A DNA stretch of 29,731 bases from an uncultured Prevotellaceae bacterium (GTDB lineage Bacteria > Bacteroidota > Bacteroidia > Bacteroidales > Bacteroidaceae), in contig USTH01000018.1 in the NCBI GenBank assembly GCA_900557555.1, forward strand, positions 1 to 29,731, given 5' to 3'. Under the pieces are notes generated by a model that saw only the letters and a program-made list of their open reading frames with translations, did not search any database and was not told where the DNA came from. Shown piece after piece: positions 7,191 through 15,094 of this stretch. Numbering within the stretch: the first letter of the stretch is position 1; each line of letters opens with the position of its first letter. The position numbers and the translations under genes were made by a program.

Positions 7191-9395
7191 ATGATAGAAC
7201 AAATTCATATTAAAGACGTTGCTACTTTTAAAGATGAATATTTATCTGATTTAAAGAAGGTAAACTTCATATATGGTTCTAATGGAAGTGGGAAAACAAC
7301 TATTTCTAATGTAATTAAATCTGTTAGCGAATACAAAGATTGTGAACTTTCTTGGAATGGAGGAATTCCACTAAGTACACTGGTGTATAATAAATCGTTT
7401 AAGGATAAGAATTTTGGCACAGCACAAATCCCAGGTGTTTTCACATTAGGCTCAGCTACTAAAGAAGAAATAGCAGCTATTGAAGACAAAAAGAAGAAAC
7501 TTGAGAATTTGAAAGAAAAAGGTATTCAGAATAATAAAGTTATCGAAAACCAGCAAAAAGAATTGGAGTTATTATCTTCCCAATTCAAGGATTATTGTTG
7601 GAAAAACATTAAATTAAAACACGAAAAATTATTTAAAGATGCCTTTGTCGGTTGTTTGAATAGTAAAGAACGTTTCTGCGAGAAAGTAAAAATCGAGTTT
7701 AATAGCAACAATCAGCAGTTATGCACTTTTGACGATTTAAACAATAGGGCTAAGACTTTATTTGATACGACACCAGAAATCATTGAACATGTTTCTTTAC
7801 CAGACATTAGATTTCTCATTGATGTAGAAGAAAATCCTATTTGGGAAAAGAAAATATTAGGAAAGGCAGATATAGAAATAGCCCCTCTTATTCAACGGTT
7901 AAATCTAAATGACTGGGTAAACCAAGGACGACAATATATAATGGAAGATTCTGATATTTGTCCATTTTGCCAAAAGAAGACAATGGACAAAAAATTCAAA
8001 GAGCAAATTGAGGAATATTTCAATGAAACATTTATAAACGATACGAATGTAGTAAATAATCTGTCGGCACAGTATATCTCTGGCTTACAACTTTTTTTGA
8101 ATGAATTATCGTCATTATTAGAACAGGAAAAAATAAATAAAAATACAAAACTAAATATACAATCCATAGATGCCTTATATAAGTCATTAAATTTGATGTT
8201 TTCCACAAATAGAGAAATCCTAAGTGCAAAAGAAAAAGAACCAAGCAGAAGTCTAAAATTGGAGTCTATCAAAGATTTAATAGAAGCAATAATAAAGTTA
8301 ATAGAAGAAACAAATAATGAAATAGAGAGGCACAATCAATTGGTTGCCAATTTCCAAAAAGCAAAAAATACATTGATTGCAGATATATGGAAATTCATTT
8401 TAAATGAAAATGCAGACAATATCAACACATTTGTAAGAAAAGAGAAAGGCTTAACAAAAGGAATTGAAAAACTACAAAAAGATCGTGGAGAATTATTAGT
8501 AGCCTATCAAATATTAGACAAAGAAATAAAAGAAGACAATAAAAAGGTAACAAGCGTTCAATCTTCAGTAGATGAAATAAACAAGGTCTTAACTGCTTAT
8601 GGATTTACTAATTTTACAATTGTTCCTGTTGAGAATAATTCATATCAAATTCAAAGGGCAAATGGAGAATTGGTTAGAGATACATTAAGTGAAGGTGAAA
8701 TTACGTTTATAACTTTTTTGTACTTCATGCAACTTGTCAGAGGTGGAGAGACTCCAGAAATGACAAATGATAATAGAGTCGTTGTAATTGATGACCCTAT
8801 ATCAAGTCTGGATAGTACTATCTTATTTGTAGTAAGTTCTTTAATCAAGGAAGAAATAAAAAAAATAAAACAGGATACTGGACATATTAAGCAATTAATC
8901 ATTCTAACGCATAATATATATTTTCACAAAGAAGTTTCATTCATAGACGGACGGACAAAAAGTAATAATGATACATACTATTGGATTGTGCGAAAAATCA
9001 ATAATGAATCCAAAATTCAGTGTTATCAGAAATCCAATCCCATTAGAGGGTCATATGAGCTATTATGGGATGAGTTGAAAAATAAAGAACAAAAACTTTC
9101 AATTATCACAATCCAAAACACAATGCGAAGAATCTATGAAACATATTTCAAAATACTTGGCAAATACAGCGATGACGATATTTTGGATAAATTTAATAAT
9201 GTACAGGAGAAGGAAATTTGTAGGTCTTTGTTGTGTTGGATAAATGATGGTTCACATTGTGTGCCTGATGACTTCAATATTGTACAAAGTGATGACATAA
9301 CGGAACGTTACTATGAGGTTTTTCAAAAAATATTCAAAGTAATGGGACATATAGAACACTACAATATGATGATGGAAATAGAAAGTATAGGATGA
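7191..9395 (+). CDS. RloC/PrrC-like AAA_13 ATPase, putative anticodon nuclease
   Basis: 734 aa. Residues 29-37 are a Walker A (GSNGSGKTT). About 85-135 and 310-470 are Lys/Glu-rich coiled coil, and C257-P-F-C260 between them resembles the zinc hook of RloC and Rad50. L499-S-E-G-E is the ABC signature, VVVIDDPISSLDS (around 527-539) gives Walker B and D-loop, and ILTHN is the switch His. The C-terminal part has R646-R-I-Y-E650 and N-D-G-S-H689. The R-x3-E plus distal His resembles the Arg-Glu-His triad of PrrC/RloC anticodon nucleases. Family knowledge: PrrC is held silent by a type I restriction complex and released when phage disables it; RloC is the zinc-hook relative. Here the partner would be a type II system, which is unusual. 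ATG 7191 is preferred to a TTG nine bases earlier. It starts 12 bases after the nuclease gene. ATPase family sure; tRNase activity inferred. Confidence 0.8.
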   Translation: MIEQIHIKDVATFKDEYLSDLKKVNFIYGSNGSGKTTISNVIKSVSEYKDCELSWNGGIPLSTLVYNKSFKDKNFGTAQIPGVFTLGSATKEEIAAIEDKKKKLENLKEKGIQNNKVIENQQKELELLSSQFKDYCWKNIKLKHEKLFKDAFVGCLNSKERFCEKVKIEFNSNNQQLCTFDDLNNRAKTLFDTTPEIIEHVSLPDIRFLIDVEENPIWEKKILGKADIEIAPLIQRLNLNDWVNQGRQYIMEDSDICPFCQKKTMDKKFKEQIEEYFNETFINDTNVVNNLSAQYISGLQLFLNELSSLLEQEKINKNTKLNIQSIDALYKSLNLMFSTNREILSAKEKEPSRSLKLESIKDLIEAIIKLIEETNNEIERHNQLVANFQKAKNTLIADIWKFILNENADNINTFVRKEKGLTKGIEKLQKDRGELLVAYQILDKEIKEDNKKVTSVQSSVDEINKVLTAYGFTNFTIVPVENNSYQIQRANGELVRDTLSEGEITFITFLYFMQLVRGGETPEMTNDNRVVVIDDPISSLDSTILFVVSSLIKEEIKKIKQDTGHIKQLIILTHNIYFHKEVSFIDGRTKSNNDTYYWIVRKINNESKIQCYQKSNPIRGSYELLWDELKNKEQKLSIITIQNTMRRIYETYFKILGKYSDDDILDKFNNVQEKEICRSLLCWINDGSHCVPDDFNIVQSDDITERYYEVFQKIFKVMGHIEHYNMMMEIESIG

Positions 9396-9400
9396 TATTT

Positions 9401-9420
9401 TTCATCTTTTAATAGATGAA
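9401..9420. other. Hairpin downstream of the RloC-like gene
   Basis: TTCATCT (9401-9407) and AGATGAA (9414-9420) form a 7-bp stem with loop TTTAAT, six bases after the stop codon. No U-run follows on the plus strand, so termination is only a weak suggestion. The remainder of the gap to 9606 holds the right end of the element and no gene. Confidence 0.35.
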
Positions 9421-9542
9421 CTAAAGAAAAATTGTAATTTTGTAGGTCAGCAGGAGATATTTGACAGCAAAACACTGAAAATTGTACGGTCTCCAAGTCG
9501 TTACCATTACTTTTCAAATAGTTCGCTAAAAGTTTATTCCTC

Positions 9543-9564
9543 AAACGGTTATACCAAACCGTTT
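9543..9564. repeat. 8-bp dyad near the right end of the element
   Basis: AAACGGTT (9543-9550) and AACCGTTT (9557-9564) are perfect inverted repeats with a 6-base spacer (ATACCA). Their position 20 bases inside the proposed attR core fits an arm-type or accessory protein site, but this is inference. Confidence 0.4.
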
Positions 9565-9565
9565 A

Positions 9566-9594
9566 AAATCTAAAATAAATTTGAAAACCTACTT
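9566..9594 (+). repeat. Candidate attR: arm repeat, -7 box and core
   Basis: AAATCTAAAATAAA (9566-9579) and AAAACCTACTT (9584-9594) both recur at the left end. Between and overlapping them is TAAATTTG (9576-9583), a match to TAnnTTTG placed 23 bases before the DUF4301 start. The element may therefore supply the promoter box of the flanking chromosomal gene. Confidence 0.5.
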
Positions 9595-9606
9595 AACACA
9601 CTCACC

Positions 9607-11115
9607 ATGCTACAACCTAAAGATTTAGAACAACTGCAAGCCCTGGGCATCACCGCCGGGCAACTTGAGGAAGAGCTCAACGCCTTCCGCAACGGATTTC
9701 CGTTTCTGAAACTCGACAGCGCGGCCACCATAGGCAACGGCATTCTGGCCTTTACACCCCAACAGACCGATGCACTGTGTTCCGCATGGGACAACTACAC
9801 ATCGTCGGCCAATCACAAAATCATGAAATTTGTGCCAGCCAGCGGAGCCGCTTCACGAATGTTCAAAAACCTCTTTGCCTTCATAGATGCTCCATACTCG
9901 AAGCCCGAGACAGACTTTGAAAAGAAGTTTTTCGATAATATCACCAAGTTTGCCTTCCATGATGAACTTGATGCCACATGCCAGAGGCTCTATGGGGCCG
10001 GCATTGCCACACTCACAAGTGAAGGCCGCTACAAGGAAGTCGTCAAAGCCCTGCTCCACGCCGACGGAATGAGCTACGGACAAAAGCCCAAAGGACTGCT
10101 CAAATTCCACTCCTACCCCGACGGGCCACGCACACCGGTAGAAGAACACCTGACAGAGAGTGCCCTGTACGCAAAAGACAGCACAGGCACTGCCCATCTG
10201 CACTTCACAGTGTCGGCCGAACATCAGGCACTGTTCGAAACCCTGCTGAAGGACACAATTCCACAGGCACAACAAAGGTTGCACACCCATTTCAATGTTT
10301 CGCTCTCACAGCAGAAACCGTCAACCGACACCGTTGCCGTCACACCCGACAACGAGATTTTCCGCACGTCTGACGGCAAAATGCTTTTCAGACCCGGCGG
10401 ACACGGCTCGCTCATAGAGAACCTCTCTGACATTGATGCCGACATCGTTTTCATTAAGAACATAGACAACGTGGTGCCCGACAGACTTAAAGGCGACACC
10501 GTGCGCTTCAAGAAACTCATTGCCGGTCTGTTGGTAACCCTGCAGGCCAAAGCCTTCGACTATCTGCGCCAACTGCGCACAGACCAGCCATCTGCCGCCT
10601 TGATTGCCGAAGCAAAGGCTTTCCTTGAGCAGAACTTCTTCATAAAGAACCTTAAAGGTAATGCACAGGAACTGATGGACAAGCTCAACCGTCCTATGCG
10701 GGTGTGCGCCATGGTGAGAAACGTCGGAGAACCAGGCGGAGGCCCGTTCTTAGCCTACAATCAAGACGGCACCGTTTCACTGCAAATTCTCGAAAGCAGC
10801 CAGATTGACATGGACGACGCCAGAGCCGTGGAAATGTTCAAGAACGGCACACACTTCAACCCCGTAGACCTCGTTTGCGCCCTAAAAGACTGCAACGGCA
10901 CACACTTCGATCTCACACAATATGTGGACAAGACAACAGGCTTCATTTCCCACAAGTCCAAGGACGGGCGCGAACTCAAAGCACTCGAACGCCCCGGACT
11001 ATGGAACGGCGCCATGAGCGACTGGCTCACCGCCTTTGTTGAAGTGCCGCTGACCACTTTCAACCCTGTTAAGACCGTCAACGACCTGCTGCGCCCCGAA
11101 CACCAGCAGGCATAG
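9607..11115 (+). CDS. DUF4301 family protein
   Basis: 502 aa, full length for this Bacteroidota family of unknown function. Recognisable blocks are the N-terminal DLEQL..LGI..GQLEEELNAFRNGFPFLKL, FVPASGAASRMFKNLF (about 80-95), HSYPDGPRTPVEEHL and RPGGHGSLIENLSDIDADIVFIKNIDNVVP. The Gly-rich G-A-A-S-R-M and G-G-H-G-S-L-I segments look like ligand-binding loops, and the pattern distantly recalls nucleotidyltransferase or sugar-phosphate uridylyl folds, but I cannot assign an activity. No signal peptide or membrane segment, so it is cytoplasmic. It is the chromosomal gene directly right of the element and ends with a strong terminator, so it is probably monocistronic. Confidence 0.85.
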   Translation: MLQPKDLEQLQALGITAGQLEEELNAFRNGFPFLKLDSAATIGNGILAFTPQQTDALCSAWDNYTSSANHKIMKFVPASGAASRMFKNLFAFIDAPYSKPETDFEKKFFDNITKFAFHDELDATCQRLYGAGIATLTSEGRYKEVVKALLHADGMSYGQKPKGLLKFHSYPDGPRTPVEEHLTESALYAKDSTGTAHLHFTVSAEHQALFETLLKDTIPQAQQRLHTHFNVSLSQQKPSTDTVAVTPDNEIFRTSDGKMLFRPGGHGSLIENLSDIDADIVFIKNIDNVVPDRLKGDTVRFKKLIAGLLVTLQAKAFDYLRQLRTDQPSAALIAEAKAFLEQNFFIKNLKGNAQELMDKLNRPMRVCAMVRNVGEPGGGPFLAYNQDGTVSLQILESSQIDMDDARAVEMFKNGTHFNPVDLVCALKDCNGTHFDLTQYVDKTTGFISHKSKDGRELKALERPGLWNGAMSDWLTAFVEVPLTTFNPVKTVNDLLRPEHQQA

Positions 11116-11144
11116 CGACATCTACTCAACCAATTGAGCAAACC

Positions 11145-11187
11145 GAAAGGAGCCAAGTCCCTCATTTAAGAGACTTGGCTCCTTTTC
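11145..11187 (+). terminator. Intrinsic terminator of the DUF4301 gene
   Basis: AAAGGAGCCAAGTC (11146-11159) pairs perfectly with GACTTGGCTCCTTT (11172-11185) around a 12-base loop and ends in a short T-run (11183-11186). It lies 30 bases after the stop codon. Confidence 0.85.
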
Positions 11188-11289
11188 GCAACACTCTTAC
11201 CTTCACCACTTCGGCCGATGCACCACTGTGCGGACGCACTCCGAGCGCCAGAAGTCTTGGTCTGAAGCGGATATAACGCCGTAGATTAT

Positions 11290-11354
11290 CCCAAATCGGT
11301 CATTAGGTCACAAATAGCATGTTTTTTGTTACTTCGTAAATGACCGATTTTGGG
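11290..11354. repeat. Intergenic inverted repeat, copy A
   Basis: CCCAAATCGGTCATT (11290-11304) faces AATGACCGATTTTGGG (11339-11354) across 34 bases. Its first 20 bases are identical to those of copy B at 17375. It ends one base before the stop codon of the minus-strand HMA gene, so it would form a large 3' hairpin in that transcript. There is no U-run. Confidence 0.75.
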
Positions 11355-11355
11355 T

Positions 11356-11649
11356 TTATTTCTTCTTGATGGTATATCCCAATTTGGCGAAGGCCACCTT
11401 GTAGCTGTTGAAGTTCGCCTTGCTCTTGTCGTAAACGATGGTAACCTCCTGCTTCGCCGCCGAAGCCGAGATTTTCTTTGTCCCTTTTACAAAGCGTATC
11501 TTTTCCGTTATCCGGTTTTCACAACTGCTACAGTGCATCTGCGGGTCGGTGCTTACCACCAATGTGTCGAGTGTCACTTTCGCACGTCTGGCACTGACTA
11601 CCGGCACTACACATGCGGCCAACAACGCCGCCAACAAAATTTTCTTCAT
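11356..11649 (-). CDS. Exported heavy-metal-associated (HMA) domain protein
   Basis: 97 aa: signal peptide to about residue 20 (ends VVSA), then one HMA ferredoxin-like domain. The metal site is C40-S-S-C43 in QMHCSSCENRITEKIRF, followed by KG-T-K-K-I-S and the terminal V-A-F-A-K-L-G-Y-T-I pattern. Family knowledge: such domains bind Cu(I), Hg or similar soft metals and pass them on. It is the last gene of a minus-strand group, 22 bases after a TonB-dependent receptor, with an HMA-AraC regulator above. A periplasmic metal carrier or buffer paired with the receptor is likely, copper being the best guess. Confidence 0.85.
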   Translation of the reverse strand: MKKILLAALLAACVVPVVSARRAKVTLDTLVVSTDPQMHCSSCENRITEKIRFVKGTKKISASAAKQEVTIVYDKSKANFNSYKVAFAKLGYTIKKK

Positions 11650-11671
11650 ACTGGCTGTATTTTAACGTTCA

Positions 11672-13642
11672 TCATTGTCTGTCAAATTTAAACCTCACCC
11701 CTACATAATACATTCCTCTTTCTGCAGGCCCCCACATCTGGGTTGCGTCAAAAGACGGTGACCACGGGTCAGAGGCATTCAGTATGGGGTTTTTCATTCT
11801 GTAGCCAGTGAGGTTCTCGCCTCCGGCATAAACCGTCCAGCGGCGGAATTCTCTCGTCACCTGTGCCTGCAACAGAAAGTAGGCGGGCAAGGAGGTGTTG
11901 TCATATCGGCGCCCTTTGCCGTTGAGATGGCCGGTCACGTCAAACTGCCAGATTTTCATCGGTGTTTTGTAGGACAGCGTCAGCAACCCCTTGTACAGCG
12001 AAGTGAGCGGGCGTCGGCGAAGCACTCCGTTGTATGTGGTGCGGGCATCGTTGTAGCGAAACGCTGAGGTGGCGCTGAAGCCATGTGAGAAGGAATATGT
12101 AGCATCTATCTGGAACGTGTGGCTATAGCTGCGTCCGTCAAGGTTTGCAAAATACACGGAGTGAGGACCTTTGGCCCCGTCGATGTCGGCAACCGTCTGC
12201 TGCACAAAGTGCGTGTAGTAGTACTCTGCGTTCAGTTCGAGCGTTCTGCCAGCCACCTTAGTTGTGTATGAAGCCGAAGTACCACAGTTCCAAGCACGTT
12301 CCTGCTTCAATTTGCTATCAGCATAGAAGCTTCGCCCACTCGCAAGGAGCGTAACATTTTCTGCCAAAACATGAGGACTGCGATAGCCCTTCCCGGCCGA
12401 AGCCCTCAGTGTCAGCTGCGACCACGGCGAGTATTTCACATGAAGTCTTGGAGTAACAAACGTGCCATAGACATCCGACCGGTCAAGGCGCAAGCCTGGC
12501 ATCACGGTCAGTTTGTTGCTCGGCTTATAGGTGTATTGGGCATACAGTCCATAGACGGTTTCAGACGGAGAGTCCGCCTTGAACAGGTTGTCGCTCACGG
12601 TTTCTTTATAATTATCGTGATTGAGAGAGACACCCGCTGCCAGACCGTGTCCGCTTGTTATGTCGGTTTCAAACATGAGCTGCACATAGCCGTTAAGTTG
12701 ACGCACGTCATACAGGTTGCGGCCAAAGCGGTAGCCGGCATCGTGCCAAGAGCCATGCATCATCAAAGCCACACTGGAGTTGTGGTCGTCTTGAAACATC
12801 AAGGCATTCTTCCACTGTCCCTCATAACGGTCGGTCTTTATGTTGATGCCATAGTGCGGTGACGCATGCATGCCCGAACTATGGCCGCTCATTCCGCTCG
12901 TGCGCTCGTCTCGAAGTCCTCTTACGGAAAGTTGTGAGACAAACTCCGGGGTTATGTATGCCCATCTGTGCATCAGGTTATATTGGCGAATCTTGGGCAT
13001 GTCCATAAAGCTGTCTCCGTTGCCATCGTGGTCGCGCTGTCTGTTTTCAAAGTGGAGCAACAGGCTGGCAGACAACTTGTCGTTGAGATGAATGTTAGCA
13101 TCGGCGTTGGCCTCTAATTTGGTCTGCGAATCAAAATACATGTTCCCGTTCACCTCGTCGTCAGATTGTGGTTTTTTAAATTCCACGTTAATCTGCCCTG
13201 TAATACTCTCATAGCCGTTTTTTACGCTTGACGCTCCTTTTGATACCTGAACAGACTGCATCCACGGCCCTGGCACAAACCCAAGACTGTAGGGCTGGGC
13301 CGCCCCGCGAAGATTCGGAATGTTTTCCGTCAACATCTGCACGTATGTTCCGTCAAGACCCAGCAGTTTAATCTGCCTCGCACCGGTGGCCGCATCGCTG
13401 TAGCTCACGTCAACCGAGGGGTTGGCGGTAAAAGCCTCGCCCAGATTACAGCAAGCGGCACGCCGCAACTGCCCCAAACCAATCATTTCTGTGTTTTCGG
13501 TACGTAGCTTTGATTTTACCCCACCGGCAGCCCTGACCCCCACAGCCTTCAGTTCGTGGGTAACACCGACACTGTCGGTCTGGGCTGCTAAGAAGGCAGG
13601 CATAAGAAGCATGGCGAAAATGAGTTTTGTTGCTTTTTCCAT
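11672..13642 (-). CDS. TonB-dependent outer-membrane receptor, metal-linked
   Basis: 656 aa from the ATG at 13642, which gives a clean signal peptide (MEKATKLIFAMLLMPAFLAA); an upstream ATG at 13666 would spoil it. A plug domain follows (about 40-150: ELKAVGVRA, NLGEAFTANPSVDVSYSDA, ATGARQIKLLGLDGTYVQML, VSKGASSVKNGYESITGQINVEF), then a 22-strand-type barrel ending in an aromatic strand (MYYVGVRFKF plus DRQ). There is no N-terminal carboxypeptidase-like domain and no SusD partner, which argues against a polysaccharide role. His-rich extracellular segments (GMSGHSSGMHASPHYG) and the HMA neighbours on both sides suggest import of, or response to, a metal ion or metal complex. Confidence 0.9.
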   Translation of the reverse strand: MEKATKLIFAMLLMPAFLAAQTDSVGVTHELKAVGVRAAGGVKSKLRTENTEMIGLGQLRRAACCNLGEAFTANPSVDVSYSDAATGARQIKLLGLDGTYVQMLTENIPNLRGAAQPYSLGFVPGPWMQSVQVSKGASSVKNGYESITGQINVEFKKPQSDDEVNGNMYFDSQTKLEANADANIHLNDKLSASLLLHFENRQRDHDGNGDSFMDMPKIRQYNLMHRWAYITPEFVSQLSVRGLRDERTSGMSGHSSGMHASPHYGINIKTDRYEGQWKNALMFQDDHNSSVALMMHGSWHDAGYRFGRNLYDVRQLNGYVQLMFETDITSGHGLAAGVSLNHDNYKETVSDNLFKADSPSETVYGLYAQYTYKPSNKLTVMPGLRLDRSDVYGTFVTPRLHVKYSPWSQLTLRASAGKGYRSPHVLAENVTLLASGRSFYADSKLKQERAWNCGTSASYTTKVAGRTLELNAEYYYTHFVQQTVADIDGAKGPHSVYFANLDGRSYSHTFQIDATYSFSHGFSATSAFRYNDARTTYNGVLRRRPLTSLYKGLLTLSYKTPMKIWQFDVTGHLNGKGRRYDNTSLPAYFLLQAQVTREFRRWTVYAGGENLTGYRMKNPILNASDPWSPSFDATQMWGPAERGMYYVGVRFKFDRQ

Positions 13643-13704
13643 CGTTTTTGACGCGAAGTTACGCACATCACCCTTTCTGCCGCTTACATAATTATGGGAA
13701 ATAC

Positions 13705-14265
13705 TTACAGGCTGTCTATCGGTAGCCTTTTCAAGCCGTGAATATCTTTTCTGAAGCTTGCAGGCGAAAGCCCCGTTTCGCGTTTAAACTGCGAGCTGAA
13801 ATGCGCCGGACTACTGTAACCCAGCTCGAAAGCGATTTCCTTTGCGCTTTTCTGTCCATAGCAGAGCAACTCCTTAGCATACTCCACGCGTTGCATTATG
13901 CTGTAGCGTTCAATCGTGATGCCACAGGTTTCAGAGAACAGCTTGCTCAAAGAACTGTAATCTCTGAGCAACAGCCCTTGGAGGTAGTCTGACAATGCGG
14001 TTCGTTCACCCGTTGTCCTAACCCAAGCCAACACACCGCGCTTCAAGGCGTCCACTGTGACGGCCTGACTGTCTTCAAGCAGTTCGAAGCCATTCTCAAG
14101 CATGGCTCGGCCAATAGCCTCCATGCGATTATGGTCAAGGCTGTCTTCCAATACTGCCTCGCCAAGCTCCACGTTGCTCACGCGGCAGCCCATTTCTGCA
14201 AGCAGCCGCCTTACAGCCGCCACACAACGTGGGCACACCATGTTTTTAATGCGAATTGTCGTCAT
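13705..14265 (-). CDS. HMA-domain-fused AraC family regulator
   Basis: 186 aa from the ATG at 14265, the start that puts the HMA domain at the N-terminus; a longer frame to 14313 adds 16 unlikely residues. Residues 1-70 form an HMA-like domain with C11-P-R-C14 (MTTIRIKNMVCPRC). Residues about 85-185 are an AraC/XylS DNA-binding domain with two helix-turn-helix units (SLSKLFSETCGITIERYSIMQRV; SAKEIAFELGYSSPAHFSSQFKRETGLSPASFRK). The layout suggests a one-component sensor in which soft-metal binding controls transcription. It is 62 bases upstream of the TonB receptor and in the same direction, so it probably controls that operon. The metal is inferred (Cu most likely). Confidence 0.85.
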   Translation of the reverse strand: MTTIRIKNMVCPRCVAAVRRLLAEMGCRVSNVELGEAVLEDSLDHNRMEAIGRAMLENGFELLEDSQAVTVDALKRGVLAWVRTTGERTALSDYLQGLLLRDYSSLSKLFSETCGITIERYSIMQRVEYAKELLCYGQKSAKEIAFELGYSSPAHFSSQFKRETGLSPASFRKDIHGLKRLPIDSL

Positions 14266-14281
14266 ATTGGTCTTTAAAAGC

Positions 14282-14319
14282 AAAAAACCGCATCGGCTCC
14301 TTGTGGGAACCAATGCAGT
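14282..14319 (-). terminator. Terminator after the RsmI-like gene
   Basis: On the minus strand a 14-bp stem (plus-strand 14287-14300 with 14306-14319, including G-U wobbles) with a 5-base loop is followed by six U (plus-strand A-run 14282-14287). It separates the methylase gene from the HMA-AraC regulator. Confidence 0.7.
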
Positions 14320-14374
14320 TTAGGTTTGTGTTCTGTTTGGTTATCATAAAAATGTTTTCCTTTGAGTCGTTTCC

Positions 14375-15094
14375 CTATCTGTCTGCACAGATAAGGAAGA
14401 TGGCGGGAATCTTCTTCAAGTCGGGCATAGAGTTCAAGGCACTGCGCCACTGTTTGATGGGCATGGTGCGTATGTATTCGTCCTCTCCACATGTGATGCC
14501 GGCCGCCACGCATAGCCGTGTGCCTGGATTGAGGGCAGAGATGACTGTCTCTATCATCTTGCGGTTGCGGTAGGGAGTCTCGATAAACATCTGTGTTTGG
14601 CCACTGGCTGCCGAAACGGCCTCCATGCGCCGCAAGGCTGCTGTGCGGTCATGTGTGTCGATTGGGAGATAGCCGTGAAAGGCAAAGTTCTGACCGTTGA
14701 AGCCGCTTGCCATCAACGACATTATTATGGAAGATGGGCCTACCAGCGGCACCACCTTCATTCCTTCACTTTGGGCAATGGCCACAACATCGGCACCGGG
14801 GTCGGCAACAGCAGGGCAGCCTGCCTCGGAAATTACGCCCATGTCCTCACCCTTGCGCAGGGGTTCCAGATATTGGCTAAAAATGGCCCGGTCGGCATGT
14901 TTGCCCATGGGGTAGAATGTGAGTTGGTCTATATCAATGGATTTATCCACCTGCTTGAGGAAACGGCGTGCCGTGCGCACCTCCTCCACGATGAAGTGAC
15001 GTATTGGCATGATGACATCATGGTTATAGGAGGGAAGCACCTGTTCTACGGGCGTGTTGCCCAGTGTTACCGGTATAAGATATAGGGCCGCCAT
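14375..15094 (-). CDS. RsmI-like SAM-dependent methyltransferase (tetrapyrrole methylase fold)
   Basis: 239 aa. Motifs of the RsmI branch are present: LYLIPVTLGNT at the N-terminus, E-A-G-C-P-A-V-A-D-P-G-A (around 91-102), VVPLVGPSSIIMSLMASGFNGQNFAFHGYLP and FIETPYRNRKM. Family knowledge: RsmI 2'-O-methylates C1402 of 16S rRNA; Bacteroidota also carry a shorter paralogue annotated only as SAM-dependent methyltransferase, and this fits that one better (Y-L-I-P-x-T-L-G-N start and short C-terminus). The substrate is therefore left open. Its ATG abuts the stop codon of the dipeptidyl peptidase gene with no gap, so translational coupling is likely. A strong terminator follows. Confidence 0.85.
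   Translation of the reverse strand: MAALYLIPVTLGNTPVEQVLPSYNHDVIMPIRHFIVEEVRTARRFLKQVDKSIDIDQLTFYPMGKHADRAIFSQYLEPLRKGEDMGVISEAGCPAVADPGADVVAIAQSEGMKVVPLVGPSSIIMSLMASGFNGQNFAFHGYLPIDTHDRTAALRRMEAVSAASGQTQMFIETPYRNRKMIETVISALNPGTRLCVAAGITCGEDEYIRTMPIKQWRSALNSMPDLKKIPAIFLICADR

Larger units (their letters stand above)
2143..9594 (+). mobile_element. Integrated defence element with degenerate integrase
   Basis: A region of about 7.4 kb, clearly more AT-rich than its flanks, that carries in order a tyrosine recombinase, a small DNA-binding-like ORF and a restriction-modification/RloC-like cassette, all on the plus strand. Its proposed ends are direct copies of AAAACCTACTT (2143-2153 and 9584-9594). 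Read on the other strand these give GTAGGTTTT, close to the CTnDOT attB consensus GTAnnTTTGC. Inside each end lies AAATCTAAAATAAA (2155-2168 and 9566-9579), so in a circular form the core would be flanked by two copies, as arm sites often are. The integrase is 276 bases from the left core, a normal position. There are no conjugation or mobilisation genes. The integrase frameshift suggests it can no longer move by itself. The boundaries are an inference. Confidence 0.55.

Noticed and set aside
9401..9420. Terminator of the defence operon
   Set aside because: A 7-bp stem exists but no U-run follows on the plus strand; listed only as a hairpin.
9435..9444. TAATTTTGTA as the element's att core, with a copy at 2401-2410
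   Set aside because: The left copy is the integrase -7 box only 20 bases from its ATG, too close to be the element end. The AAAACCTACTT pair with arm repeats fits better.
9359..9544. 61-codon minus-strand frame after the RloC-like gene
   Set aside because: It overlaps the 3' end of the real gene and has low-complexity, AT-driven composition.
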